Below, in pieces: positions 26,271-34,863 of a DNA stretch of 47,117 nucleotides. Source of the DNA: Candidatus Latescibacterota bacterium (lineage in GTDB: Bacteria > JAAXHH01); NCBI GenBank assembly GCA_022823465.1, contig JAJEHX010000037.1:1-47117 (forward strand), written 5' to 3'. How positions within the stretch are numbered: the first letter of the stretch is position 1; each line of letters starts with the position of its first letter. Below the pieces are notes generated by a model that worked only from the letters and a program-made list of their open reading frames with translations, had not been told where the DNA came from and ran no database searches. A program made the position numbers and the translations under genes.

Positions 26271-26305
26271 TGTGAAAATCGAAAGCGACGCTATTGATTT
26301 TCACA
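26271..26305. promoter_or_regulatory. 10-bp perfect dyad upstream of the ATPase gene
   Basis: TGTGAAAATC (26271-26280) and GATTTTCACA (26296-26305) form a perfect inverted repeat with a 15-bp spacer, 14 bp before the ATG at 26257 on the minus strand. There is no T-run, so it is not a terminator of the methyltransferase gene. An operator, possibly autoregulatory, or an RNA hairpin in the leader would explain it. Confidence 0.55.
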
Positions 26306-26320
26306 ATGCGCGCTGGTTTC

Positions 26321-27154
26321 CTACATTGTCCTCGCCCACGCCCCGATATGCGGCGGGATGACCACCGGACGCTTTGACGCGACGATTTCGTCCCGGACGC
26401 GCTGGGGTATGGTCTCCACGTCCACTTCCGCCGCGGTGGCGATCCCGTAATGCTCCAGCAGGGGAAGCACGCTCTGGAAGGAATTCGCTACATAGGAGTA
26501 TCCCGGCCAGTCGGCGGATCCGCCTATCAACAGGCCGGCATCCAGGTTCGGTTCGGGCAGCCCCGCCTCGACGAACACCCGGTAGAGTTCCAGCCCCATG
26601 TTGCCGTTGGCCCCGGACCGCTCGAAAACCTCGACGACCCAGTCGCCGAGCTGCCCCATGAGCGGGGTATCGGGGTGCTTGTACACCTCTGTGATCGTGA
26701 AATCGATCTCCTGGAACATGACGATGCCGCCGGAGCGAAGACGGGGAATCAACCCCTTCAGGACGGCTGCCGGATCGGGCAGGTACATGAGCACCAGCCG
26801 GCCGACCAGGGCGTCGAAGTCGCCCCCGACATCAAGCGTCTGTATATCGCCGGCGTGAAAAGTCACGTTTTTGTGCCCCGCCTGCTCGACCCGTTCCCGC
26901 GCCGTTTCGAGGATATCGGGATTCATGTCCACGCCCACGACTTCCCCGGCCGTCCCCACGAGATCCGCGACAGCCAGCGCCACGTCTCCGGCACCGCTCC
27001 CGATATCGAGCACCCGCATCCCGCTGCGGATACCGGCCGATTTCAGAAACCGTCTCGTGATCGGTTCGAAGAGCCGGGACTGTTCGATCAGGCGCTCCGT
27101 CTCTTCGTCACTGCGGCCCGGGGTATATCGTCGTTCGCTGTGTTGGTCCGTCAT
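26321..27154 (-). CDS. Class I SAM-dependent methyltransferase
   Basis: The 277-residue protein has the Rossmann-like methyltransferase core: motif I VLDIGSGAGDVALAVADLVG (about 48-67), the acidic end of beta2 in VVGVDMNPDILETARERV, GDIQTLDVGGDFDALVGRLV, and LRSGGIVMFQEIDF after beta5. It belongs to the Methyltransf_11/25/31 cluster of UbiE-like enzymes acting on small molecules. The C-terminal 80 residues form a cap that sets substrate choice; the substrate is unknown. AAAGGAG lies 11 bases before the ATG. It stands alone between the ABC importer and the ATPase gene. Confidence 0.87.
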   Translation of the reverse strand: MTDQHSERRYTPGRSDEETERLIEQSRLFEPITRRFLKSAGIRSGMRVLDIGSGAGDVALAVADLVGTAGEVVGVDMNPDILETARERVEQAGHKNVTFHAGDIQTLDVGGDFDALVGRLVLMYLPDPAAVLKGLIPRLRSGGIVMFQEIDFTITEVYKHPDTPLMGQLGDWVVEVFERSGANGNMGLELYRVFVEAGLPEPNLDAGLLIGGSADWPGYSYVANSFQSVLPLLEHYGIATAAEVDVETIPQRVRDEIVASKRPVVIPPHIGAWARTM

Positions 27155-27310
27155 GTTCGGGATGGCTCCTTTCCGGACAATCTGTTGCTGTGTTCGCGCT
27201 TTAATCTGTGCAGATAGGTTTCAGAATGGCACAAAGTGGGCAGCTAGATTGCCCGCGTCAATCTCTTTACGACCTCCCAGCACCTTACACTGAAGCATGA
27301 ATCCGGCCAC

Positions 27311-27412
27311 CCGCCTCACTCCTTCACCGCCCCCAGCGCCCCAGCGTAATCCCCTGCACGACGCCCCGCCTTACTCCTTCACCGCCCCCAGCGTGATCCC
27401 CTGCACGAATTC
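27311..27412. repeat. Tandem duplication of the 3' end of the MalG-type permease gene
   Basis: Unit 27366-27412 contains the last codons of the permease and its TAA (27371-27373). Unit 27311-27365 copies it with about 90% identity, a TGA in place of TAA, and a further 8-bp internal doubling of CCCCAGCG. The copy would encode VQGITLG...AVKE again. The distance between the two stops is 55 bp, not a multiple of three. Confidence 0.9.
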
Positions 27413-28195
27413 CCGCTGCATCGCGAGGAACAGGGCCATGATGGGGAGGATGGACAGCAGCGTACCGGCCATGAGCATGCCGTATTCCTGGCGGTAGACG
27501 CCCACCAGGCTGGCCAGGCCGAGGGGCAGGGTGTACTTGGCGGCGTCCCGCAGGACGATCATGGGCCATAGGAACTCGTTCCAGGCCCCCAGGAACCCGA
27601 AGATGCTCAGGGCGCCCATGGCCGGCTTCACGGCCGGGATGATGACGCGCCAGTAGATACCGAACTCAGACGAACCGTCGATCCGCGCCTGGTCGATGAG
27701 GTCCGTGGGCACGCCCAGGATGAACTGCCGCATCAGGAATACACCGAAGCCGCTCGAAGCCAGGTAAGGCAGAATCACACCCTGGTAGGTGTCCAGCCAG
27801 CCGAATTGGTACAGCAGGGTGAACAGGGGCACCAGCACCAGGTGAAAGGGGATCATCATGGAGGCGAGGACGATGGCGAAGAGGACGCCGCGGCCCCGGA
27901 ACGAGTACTTGGCGAAGGCGAACCCGCCCATGGTGGCGATAGCGAGGAGCAGCAGGGTGTGCGAAGTGGCCAGGAAGGTGCTGTTGACGATGTACTGGAC
28001 GATCGGCATTTCCTGGAACAGCCGGGTGAAGTTCTCGAGCGTGGGATCCTGGGGAAGAAAGGTGGGCGGATAAGAGAAGATCTCGCCCGACGGCTTGAAG
28101 GAAGCGGATACCACCCAGAACAGCGGCGTCAGGACCAGGACGGTCAGCAAAATCAGGAGCACATAGGTGATGGTGGTGCGAACAGGGTTTCTCAT
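27371..28195 (-). CDS. Carbohydrate ABC transporter permease, MalG type
   Basis: The 274-residue inner-membrane protein has six hydrophobic segments, starting TTITYVLLILLTVLVLTPLFW. The cytoplasmic EAA loop that contacts the ATPase is LIDQARIDGSSEFGIYWRVIIP (in part), and the C-terminus WNEFLWPMIVL...MQREFVQGITLGAVKE is typical of MalG/UgpE-like CUT1 permeases. It starts at the ATG 28195, four bases after the upstream permease stop; a TTG at 28222 would overlap by 23 bases. It is the last gene of a three-gene importer unit that lacks an ATP-binding subunit. The 3' end is tandemly duplicated. Confidence 0.93.
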   Translation of the reverse strand: MRNPVRTTITYVLLILLTVLVLTPLFWVVSASFKPSGEIFSYPPTFLPQDPTLENFTRLFQEMPIVQYIVNSTFLATSHTLLLLAIATMGGFAFAKYSFRGRGVLFAIVLASMMIPFHLVLVPLFTLLYQFGWLDTYQGVILPYLASSGFGVFLMRQFILGVPTDLIDQARIDGSSEFGIYWRVIIPAVKPAMGALSIFGFLGAWNEFLWPMIVLRDAAKYTLPLGLASLVGVYRQEYGMLMAGTLLSILPIMALFLAMQREFVQGITLGAVKE

Positions 28196-28199
28196 GAGG

Positions 28200-29051
28200 T
28201 CAGTTTTCCCTGAATACGCCAAATAACCGGACCTGGATGATGGAAATCACCCCGATGATCACGGCCAGGGCCCATCCGATGGTCGCCGCGTAGCCGAGGT
28301 TGATGAATTCGAATCCGTGCTTGTACAGGTACATCACCATGGTCATGCTCGCGTTGCCGGGGCCGCCCTCCGTGAGCACGTAAGGCAGGTCGAAAAGCTG
28401 GAACGAACCGATCATGGACGTGATCACCACGAAGGCGATCACGGGCTTGAGGGCGGGGATCGTCACGTGCACGAAGCTCTGCCAGGGTCCCGCACCGTCC
28501 ACCGCCGCCGCCTCGTAGAGCTCCTGGCGGATGCTCTGTAGCCCCGCGAGGAAGTAGACCATGTTGAATCCCGCCCACCGCCATACACCGGCCAGCACGA
28601 GGGCGGGCATGACCAGGTCTGGATCCTGGAGCCACTGGATTTCGGAACCGAGGACCCGGTTCACCAGGCCGTAGCGCCGGTCGTACAAGAGGTAGAAGAT
28701 CACGGCGATGAAGACGCCGGAGATCAGCACTGGCGAGAAGAAGGAAAGGCGGAACAGGTTCCGGCCCTTCAGGCGGGCATTGCTGAGGAGCAGGGCGAGG
28801 GCCAGGGCCACGGGCAGTTGCAGGAGCAGGCTGCCTGCGGCGAAATAGGCCGTGTTCCAGAGGGCGGTCCAGAAGAGCGGGTCCGCAATCAGCCGTTCGA
28901 TGTTCTCGAGGCCCACGAAGGTCTGGTTCTGCATGCCCCGGACACTGTACGTGCTAAGACGGATCGAATCGAACAGGGGGTAGACCATGAAGACCCCGAA
29001 GAGCGCGAAGAAAGGCGCGAGGAAGAAGTAGGGGGCGTACCGGGGCTTCAT
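28200..29051 (-). CDS. Carbohydrate ABC transporter permease, MalF type
   Basis: The 283-residue protein begins MKPRYAPYFFLAPFFALFGV and has about six transmembrane helices. The EAA loop is YEAAAVDGAGPWQSFVHVTIP and is followed by ALKPVIAFVVITSMIGSFQLFDLPYVLTEGGP in pieces, as in UgpA/LacF-like CUT1 permeases. The ATG at 29051 overlaps the TGA of the binding-protein gene (ATGA), a sign of translational coupling. It would form the membrane channel with the MalG-type partner four bases downstream. The sugar cannot be predicted. Confidence 0.94.
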   Translation of the reverse strand: MKPRYAPYFFLAPFFALFGVFMVYPLFDSIRLSTYSVRGMQNQTFVGLENIERLIADPLFWTALWNTAYFAAGSLLLQLPVALALALLLSNARLKGRNLFRLSFFSPVLISGVFIAVIFYLLYDRRYGLVNRVLGSEIQWLQDPDLVMPALVLAGVWRWAGFNMVYFLAGLQSIRQELYEAAAVDGAGPWQSFVHVTIPALKPVIAFVVITSMIGSFQLFDLPYVLTEGGPGNASMTMVMYLYKHGFEFINLGYAATIGWALAVIIGVISIIQVRLFGVFREN

Positions 29052-30358
29052 TCGGTCTCTGTTGTGTTGTTCCGCAGCGCGCGGACCTGCTCTGCCAGGT
29101 GGGACAGCGCATCGGCGGGTGTCCGAATCCCATTGGCCGCCTCGTACACGGCCTGCCGCAGCAGATCGTTGGCCTCGGCCCAATAGGGGTTCAGGTGGAA
29201 TCCGGGGATGTCGGGCGCGAGTTCCGTAAGGCTTCTGCCCAGGACCTGCCCGTCCAGGTACGCCTCGGGCTCGGTATACACCGGGTTGGACCACGCCGAA
29301 CGGATCGGCGGTATGATAAAGGTCTTGCGGTAACGGTTCGCGAGGGCCTCATCGTCCATGTAGGCGAACTTGGCGAATTCCCAGGCGAGGTCCGGGTTCT
29401 CGGCCTGTCTGGTGACCGCGATCATGGTGCCGCCCCAGGTCGAGGTGCGGCGCTCGCCTTCCTGCCAGGCCGGCAGGGGCATGGCCCGCCATTTCCCTTC
29501 CAGTTCCGGGACGAACCTCCGTGCGAAGCTAATGTACCAGTCCGGTGCCAGCACGCCCAGAATAATGCCTTCCTTCATGGCGGCGTAGCTGGCCGGGTCC
29601 TGGGAGAATTCGGGGATGGCCAGTTGCTCTTCGTTGAGCAGGCTGCAGTAGAATTCCAGGGTGGAAACGGCAATGTCGTTGTCGATGATGACCCCGCCGT
29701 CCTCATCGAACATGCCGCCGCCGTTCTGCAGGAGCATCAGCCAGAAATGACCGGGCTTGTGAGCGCTCAGCATGATCGGGTATTGGTCGGGCCGCCCGTC
29801 GCCGTCGTCGTCGCGGGCGAGGGGTCTCGTCTCGCGGACGAAATCATCCCAGGTCTCGATGGATGCCGGATCGATCCCCGCTTTCTCGTAGACGTCGTGA
29901 CGGTACAGGAGCATGACGGGATGGACATCGCGGGGCAGACCGTATATACGGCCGTCGAGGGACCAGGGTGCGAGGCGGGCCTGGACGAACTCGTCTGTGA
30001 TCCCTTCGCGCTCGATGCGGTCGGTCAGGTCCACGAAGCCTATTTCCTCCTTCGTGCCCTTGAAGAACCTGCCGACCGATGAAATCTCGACTTCGGACAG
30101 ATCGGGGCCGCCGATGCCGGAAAGGAAGGCGGCCAGGAGCTTGTCGTGCAGTTTCGAGATCAGCCGAAGTTCGACTTTGACGCCGGGATGCGCCGCTTCG
30201 AACGCCGGAATCCTCGCGCTGAACTCATCGTAGTGCGTCTGCGCGAAGATCCAGAACTCCAGTGTGTCCGAGCGGTCATCGCCGCGGAACACGATGACGG
30301 GAAAGGCCAGGAGGAAGAGCAGTCCGAAGATCAGGGGAGCCTTGCCGAGGTGATTCAT
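29048..30358 (-). CDS. Sugar ABC transporter substrate-binding protein (family 1)
   Basis: The 436-residue receptor has an N-terminal hydrophobic helix (APLIFGLLFLLAFPVIVF) without a lipobox Cys, so it is either cleaved or stays membrane-anchored. The mature part reads LEFWIFAQTHYDEFSARIPAFEAAHPGVKVELR, GGPDLSEVEISSVGRFF, IYGLPRDVHPVMLLYRHDVYEKAGI and ENPDLAWEFAKFAY, all in keeping with MalE/UgpB-type proteins. An Asp-rich loop DDDGDGRPDQYPI resembles a calcium site. The gene is translationally coupled to the MalF-type permease. The SSS symporter gene lies 44 bp upstream. Confidence 0.92.
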   Translation of the reverse strand: MNHLGKAPLIFGLLFLLAFPVIVFRGDDRSDTLEFWIFAQTHYDEFSARIPAFEAAHPGVKVELRLISKLHDKLLAAFLSGIGGPDLSEVEISSVGRFFKGTKEEIGFVDLTDRIEREGITDEFVQARLAPWSLDGRIYGLPRDVHPVMLLYRHDVYEKAGIDPASIETWDDFVRETRPLARDDDGDGRPDQYPIMLSAHKPGHFWLMLLQNGGGMFDEDGGVIIDNDIAVSTLEFYCSLLNEEQLAIPEFSQDPASYAAMKEGIILGVLAPDWYISFARRFVPELEGKWRAMPLPAWQEGERRTSTWGGTMIAVTRQAENPDLAWEFAKFAYMDDEALANRYRKTFIIPPIRSAWSNPVYTEPEAYLDGQVLGRSLTELAPDIPGFHLNPYWAEANDLLRQAVYEAANGIRTPADALSHLAEQVRALRNNTTETE

Positions 30359-30402
30359 ACGCTATGCCTGTTGCCGGCAAATGGGTGGTCGGTCATACGC
30401 GA

Positions 30403-31872
30403 TTAGCCATCCCCCATGGCCCGGCGAATCGGGGTCATAACGGGGTCGGTAACGGATTCAGGCGGCGGGGCAGTAAAGAACGATACCCCGACACCAACGA
30501 TGGACGCGGCCATGAAGCTCCAGGCGACGGGAATGAGTCCCGGATTGGGAAGCCATTCGTAGAACATGGCCACGAGCACGGCGTTTCCCGCGACGATAGC
30601 CGTGATGGCCGCCGGCGCGGTAAAACGCCTCCAGTGCAGCCCGAGCAGCCAGATAGGGGTCAGCGTGACGAAACCGGAAAAGGACAGCTGGGCCAGGGCG
30701 AATATGGACGCCGGCCGGAGGATCACGATGTAGTAGGCGATCCCGCCGAGTATGACGAGGAACAACCGGCCGAGCACGACCTGTCGGCGCTGGGACAGCC
30801 CGTACCACACGTCCCGCGTAAGCATGGACGACAACGTGAGCATCTGGGCGTCCAGGGTGGACATGACCGCGGCAAGAATCCCGGCCAGGGCGAGTCCCTG
30901 CACCATGGGACCGAAATGGCTGCGGATCACCATGGGGAAGACCATGTCGGAATCACGGCCGACGAAATCGGGGAATTCGATGCGTCCCCACACGCCGTAG
31001 AGCGTGGCCACCAGCATCAGCCCGATCATGATGGCGGGATAGTACCGAATGGAGTTCTTCAGCGATTTCACGTCTTTTGCGGCGAATACCCGCACCAGCA
31101 GGTGGGGAAAGGCAAGGACGACCAGCCCCATGGCCATGCCCCAGACGAACCAGTTGCCCGTCGTGAAGGGCGGCGTGTCTTTCGTGGCCGCCAGTTCCGG
31201 AAAACGCTGCGCGACTTCCGTCATGACGCCTGAGATGCCGCCGAAGTCGGCCGCGACCACGAAGATCGAAACGTAGAGAAACAGGCCGAAGACGAGGCCC
31301 TGGAACACGTTGGTCCACATGGTCGCCCGCATGCCGCCCGTAGTGGTGTAGAGCAGCGTGATGACCAGAATGCCCGCCGCCGCGATTTCGAAGGAGATCG
31401 CCTGCTGGGTAAAGACGTCGACGGCCAGCCCCACGCCGGCGACCCCAGTGGACAAATAGGGCAGCATGTAGATGAAGTAGACCAGGAAGAGCAGGCGTCC
31501 GAGGTTGGGACTGTCCAGCCTCCGGGCGAGCAGTTCCGCCGGCGTCACGGCCTTCAGCTTCCTGGAGGCGATCCAGGCCGGATACCCGATGACGTAGTAG
31601 GCCACGGGTATGATCAGCGCCGCCATGGCCGCCGTGTAGCCGAACACCCCGTAGCCGTGATGATAGGCCAGTCCCGAAATGCCCATGATCAGGAAGGGCG
31701 TGATGTTCGTGCCGAACAGGGCCATGAACATCACGAGCGATTTGGCGAGGCGGCCCCCGAGGAAGTAGTCTTCGGCCGTCGGCTTTGACCGGCGGAACGC
31801 GGCGGCGCCGATGCCCAGCACCACGACGAAATATACCACCACCACGATAAGTATGGTCGCTTCAGGACCCAT
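30403..31872 (-). CDS. Sodium:solute symporter family protein (SSS)
   Basis: The 489-residue membrane protein has about 13 hydrophobic segments. The N-terminal RRSKPTAEDYFLGGRLAKSLVMFMALFGTNITPF and the later TGGMRATMWTNVFQGLVFG, LALAGILAAVMSTLDAQMLTLSSM are family signatures including Na+-site residues. It resembles the branch that travels with DUF3311 partners; pantothenate, carboxylate and sugar substrates occur in the family. The start overlaps the DUF3311 gene by 11 bases, a coupling signal. It lies directly upstream of the sugar ABC genes, so one transcript could encode both uptake systems. Confidence 0.93.
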   Translation of the reverse strand: MGPEATILIVVVVYFVVVLGIGAAAFRRSKPTAEDYFLGGRLAKSLVMFMALFGTNITPFLIMGISGLAYHHGYGVFGYTAAMAALIIPVAYYVIGYPAWIASRKLKAVTPAELLARRLDSPNLGRLLFLVYFIYMLPYLSTGVAGVGLAVDVFTQQAISFEIAAAGILVITLLYTTTGGMRATMWTNVFQGLVFGLFLYVSIFVVAADFGGISGVMTEVAQRFPELAATKDTPPFTTGNWFVWGMAMGLVVLAFPHLLVRVFAAKDVKSLKNSIRYYPAIMIGLMLVATLYGVWGRIEFPDFVGRDSDMVFPMVIRSHFGPMVQGLALAGILAAVMSTLDAQMLTLSSMLTRDVWYGLSQRRQVVLGRLFLVILGGIAYYIVILRPASIFALAQLSFSGFVTLTPIWLLGLHWRRFTAPAAITAIVAGNAVLVAMFYEWLPNPGLIPVAWSFMAASIVGVGVSFFTAPPPESVTDPVMTPIRRAMGDG

Positions 31873-32074
31873 CGTAGTCCCGCCAGACGTATCGGGTAAA
31901 GTAGAGGACGAGGGCGGCGGCGGCTATGACCCAGGCCATATGGTAGGCCAGATCTGCGGGGAGCCACCCGAAGAGCAGCGGAGGGGAGGTTCCGTGGTTG
32001 AAGAAGTCGACGTGGAGCGCGGCCAGCACGACCACGAACACCCAGAATATCCGTCTATGGCGTCTTCGCGTCAT
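31862..32074 (-). CDS. DUF3311-type small membrane protein, symporter partner
   Basis: The 70-residue protein has two hydrophobic helices (IFWVFVVVLAALHVDFF and LAYHMAWVIAAAALVLYFT) separated by a short loop with Pro and Trp, and ends in WRDYDGS. Small two-helix proteins of the DUF3311 type are regularly encoded just before SSS symporters, and that is the arrangement here, with an 11-base overlap. It is probably a subunit or stability factor of the symporter. The family assignment rests on size, topology and context rather than strong motifs. Confidence 0.72.
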   Translation of the reverse strand: MTRRRHRRIFWVFVVVLAALHVDFFNHGTSPPLLFGWLPADLAYHMAWVIAAAALVLYFTRYVWRDYDGS

Positions 32075-32120
32075 GACTGATTGATCTCGACGGTTTTCGG
32101 CCTGCAGTCCAGTATGGGCT

Positions 32121-32199
32121 CAGGCCGCGGCAATCTCGGGACGCGGTTATCTCAGGCCGCGGCAATCTCGGGACGCGGTTATCTCATACTGCGGCAATC
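32121..32199. repeat. Perfect 32-bp tandem pair plus partial third copy
   Basis: 32121-32152 and 32153-32184 are identical. A decayed third copy (CTGCGGCAATC) follows to 32199. The array sits in the spacer between the AGCS and DUF3311 genes. Perfect identity points to a recent duplication. Confidence 0.95.
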
Positions 32200-32242
32200 A
32201 TGGTCCGTTCGAGGCGGCATCATGGTCCGGTCGACGCGGCAT
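32199..32242. repeat. 22-bp tandem duplication across the AGCS gene stop codon
   Basis: 32199-32220 and 32221-32242 differ at two positions. On the minus strand the unit carries DAASTGP and half of the TGA stop at 32220-32222, so the end of the gene is repeated just downstream, out of frame by one base. Confidence 0.92.
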
Positions 32243-33587
32243 CACCACGAAGCTTGCCGATGTACCGGCGGGTTTCCGCCGCAACGATGGGAGACAGGAA
32301 GAGCAGGCCGACCAGGTTGGGGAAGGCCATGAGACCGTTCATGATGTCGGAGACTCCCCAGACCAGTTCCAGTTCCGACACGGCGCCGACGCCCACGAAG
32401 AGGCAGAACAGCGTGCGGTAAGGCAGTGCGGAGCGTTCCCCGAGCAGGTATACGACCGATTTCTCGCCGTAGTAGCTCCAGCCCAGGATCGTCGAGTAGG
32501 CGAACAGTACCAGGCCCACGGCGACCAGGTATCCGCCGAAACCGCCCGGCAGCCCGGCGGTGAAGGCCGCCGCGGTGAGCGGCGCGCCCGTGTCGCCCGA
32601 CAGCCAGACCCCCGTACCGATGATGGTGAATCCGGTGATCGTGCACACCACCAGGGTGTCGATGAAGGTCTGGGTCATGGACACCAGGGCCTGCGTGACC
32701 GGGTCCTTCGTCTGCGCGGCCGCGGCGGCGATGCCCGCGCTGCCCAGGCCGGATTCGTTGGAGAAGATGCCGCGCGCCACCCCGAACTGGACCGCCTGGC
32801 GGACCATGGCGCCGGCAAAACCCCCGGCTGCCGCGACCGGCGTGAAGGCGTGGGCGAACACGAGTTCGAAGATGCCCGGTATCGCCGAGGCGTTCGCCAG
32901 GATGGCCGTTAGCCCACCGAGTATGTACAGCACGATCATGACGGGGACGATCAGGCTCGCCGCCCGGCCTATGCTCTTGATCCCGCCGATCAGGACCAGG
33001 CCCGTGCCGATCATCAGCACGATGCCCGTGATCCATGGATCCACGCCGAAGGTGCTCTTAAGCACGTCGGCCATGGAATTCGACTGGGTCATGTTTCCGA
33101 TGCCGAAGGCCGCGAGCGCGGCGAACAGGGCGTAGGCGCCGCCCAGCCACTTCCATCCCAAGGCGTTGGAGATGTAGTACATGGGGCCGCCCTTCATGAA
33201 CCCCCTGGAATCTGTCTCGCGGTACTTGACGGCCAGGACGGCCTCGGAGTACTTGGTGGCCATGCCCACCAGGCCCGTCATCCACATCCAGAAAAGCGCG
33301 CCGGGACCGCCGGCCGCGATGGCCGTGGCCACGCCCGCGATGTTACCCGTACCAACAGTCGCCGCAAGGGCGGTCATCAGGGCCTGGAAGTGGCTGATGT
33401 CGCCCTTGGCGTCCGCCTCCCGGCGGCGCACGAAAGCCAGGTACAGCGCATGGCAAAGGGAGCGGAACTGCACGCCCTTCAATAGTACCGTGAGATAGAG
33501 GCCCGTGCCGCCCAGCAGGACCAGCATGGGCAATCCCCAGACGTGGCCCTGAACGGCGCTGACTATGTCAAGCAGCGTGTTTTCCAT
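32220..33587 (-). CDS. Sodium:alanine/glycine symporter (AGCS family)
   Basis: The 455-residue Na+-coupled amino-acid carrier shows the AGCS pattern: [36 protein letters not shown] in successive pieces, [50 protein letters not shown], and [11 protein letters not shown]. About eleven transmembrane segments are visible. It imports alanine, glycine or related amino acids with Na+. The start is taken at the ATG 33587 ([14 protein letters not shown]); in-frame ATGs further upstream lack an SD. A perfect TTGACA on the minus strand at 33655-33660 could belong to its promoter, but no good -10 is spaced from it. Confidence 0.93.
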   Translation of the reverse strand: MENTLLDIVSAVQGHVWGLPMLVLLGGTGLYLTVLLKGVQFRSLCHALYLAFVRRREADAKGDISHFQALMTALAATVGTGNIAGVATAIAAGGPGALFWMWMTGLVGMATKYSEAVLAVKYRETDSRGFMKGGPMYYISNALGWKWLGGAYALFAALAAFGIGNMTQSNSMADVLKSTFGVDPWITGIVLMIGTGLVLIGGIKSIGRAASLIVPVMIVLYILGGLTAILANASAIPGIFELVFAHAFTPVAAAGGFAGAMVRQAVQFGVARGIFSNESGLGSAGIAAAAAQTKDPVTQALVSMTQTFIDTLVVCTITGFTIIGTGVWLSGDTGAPLTAAAFTAGLPGGFGGYLVAVGLVLFAYSTILGWSYYGEKSVVYLLGERSALPYRTLFCLFVGVGAVSELELVWGVSDIMNGLMAFPNLVGLLFLSPIVAAETRRYIGKLRGDAASTGP

Positions 33588-33679
33588 GAGATATTCCATA
33601 GTGAGGGTGAAGAGGCAAACAACGATGGCCAACCTAAGAGCGCGGCTGAACGCATGTCAAGCACTTTCCATTTTGTTGC

Positions 33680-33708
33680 TTGATCTTTAAACGTCCCGTT
33701 TTTATAGT
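33680..33708 (+). promoter_or_regulatory. Candidate sigma-70 promoter for the oxidoreductase at 33800
   Basis: TTGATC (33680-33685) and TATAGT (33703-33708) are separated by exactly 17 bp in an AT-richer stretch between divergent genes. The -10 matches five of six consensus bases. The leader would be about 85 nt. Confidence 0.5.
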
Positions 33709-33799
33709 GAACCATCGCCGGTAAAGGTCGACAATGGCCGTGCCGGTTTTTCATCTCACCATTCCAGGAAGACGCTATACTATTTGAGGATCATTCTAC

Positions 33800-34789
33800 A
33801 TGTCGACACTTCGTATTGGCATTGCGGGCGCCGGTGGCATGGGCGGTCATCACGCCCGGTTGCTTTCCGCCCGCGAAGACGCCCGGGTCGTGTCCCTTTT
33901 CGATACCGATCCGGTCGCGATGAACCGGCTGGAGAAGACCCTGGGACCGGCGGCGCAGGGGTTGAACCACTACGGGTCGCTCGAAACGATGATCGATTCG
34001 GAAGCACTCGACGGTGTCGTCATCGCGACGCCTCATACCCGGCACGCGGACCAGGTACGGACCAGTCTGGAAGCGGGCCTGCACGTGCTCGTGGAAAAAC
34101 CCATGGCGACGACAACGCGGGACGCCAGGGACTTCATCGAATACTCCGAACGGGCCGGCAAGGTGCTTGCCGTCGCCTACCAGCGCCACGGCGAGGGGAA
34201 GTTCATCAAGGCCCGGGAGATGATCCGGGAGGGCGTCATCGGCGACGTGCGCCTCGTCCACGTCATCATTGCCCAGGACTGTCTGGGGATCTTCAGCCCC
34301 GGCGCCTCGTGGCGCGCGGACCCCGAGCTTTCCGGCGGCGGGCACTTCATGGACACGGGCAGCCACATCAACGACATCCTGTTGTGGACGACGGGACTGG
34401 AACCGAAGTCCGTCCACGCCTTCATCAACCCGGAGGGCACCCACGTCGACGTCAATACGGCCATCTCGGTGGAATTCACGAACGGCGCCGTCGGCAACCT
34501 GTCCTACACCTCCATGTCGCCCGAATGGCGGGAGGAATTCACCTTCTATGGCACGGAAGGCGTGATGCGTTTCGGCGCATCGGAGCCCCTGTTCGTCCAT
34601 CGTAAGGGAGAGGACATCCGCCTGCCGCAGACCCCGGGCCGGGGAAAACCGCCGGCGGACAACTTCATCGATGCCATCCAGGGAGAGGCGGACGTACAGG
34701 CCCCGCCCATCTGCGGCCTGCGGGTAGTGCAGTTGACCGAGGCGGCTTACAAGTCGGCCGGGAGCGGAAAACCCGAGGCTGTCGGCTGA
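33800..34789 (+). CDS. Gfo/Idh/MocA family NAD(P)-dependent oxidoreductase
   Basis: The 329-residue protein opens with the dinucleotide-binding motif GIAGAGGMGGHHARLL. DGVVIATPHTRHADQV and the catalytic-loop Lys in HVLVEKPMATTTRDARDF follow, then GGGHFMDTGSHINDILLW, where the conserved His/Asp of the second domain lie. Family members oxidise or isomerise sugars, inositols and related polyols; the exact substrate is unknown. GAGGAT lies ten bases before the ATG, and a good promoter lies about 100 bp upstream. mmsA follows at 74 bp. The stop codon is within a 14-bp tandem duplication. Confidence 0.9.
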   Translation: MSTLRIGIAGAGGMGGHHARLLSAREDARVVSLFDTDPVAMNRLEKTLGPAAQGLNHYGSLETMIDSEALDGVVIATPHTRHADQVRTSLEAGLHVLVEKPMATTTRDARDFIEYSERAGKVLAVAYQRHGEGKFIKAREMIREGVIGDVRLVHVIIAQDCLGIFSPGASWRADPELSGGGHFMDTGSHINDILLWTTGLEPKSVHAFINPEGTHVDVNTAISVEFTNGAVGNLSYTSMSPEWREEFTFYGTEGVMRFGASEPLFVHRKGEDIRLPQTPGRGKPPADNFIDAIQGEADVQAPPICGLRVVQLTEAAYKSAGSGKPEAVG

Positions 34790-34809
34790 TCCTTTTCGGC
34801 TGACTTTTT
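34782..34809. repeat. 14-bp tandem duplication across a stop codon
   Basis: TCGGCTGATCCTTT (34782-34795) is followed by TCGGCTGACTTTTT (34796-34809). The TGA stop of the oxidoreductase (34787-34789) is in the first unit. Confidence 0.8.
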
Positions 34810-34863
34810 AATGTAATCAGGATATTACGTTTTCGCGTACCTAGGAAGATATTGAGGAGAATG

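Noticed and set aside
33655-33660. Minus-strand promoter with perfect TTGACA for the AGCS gene
   Set aside because: No acceptable -10 hexamer at 16-18 bp was found, so it is mentioned only as a possibility.
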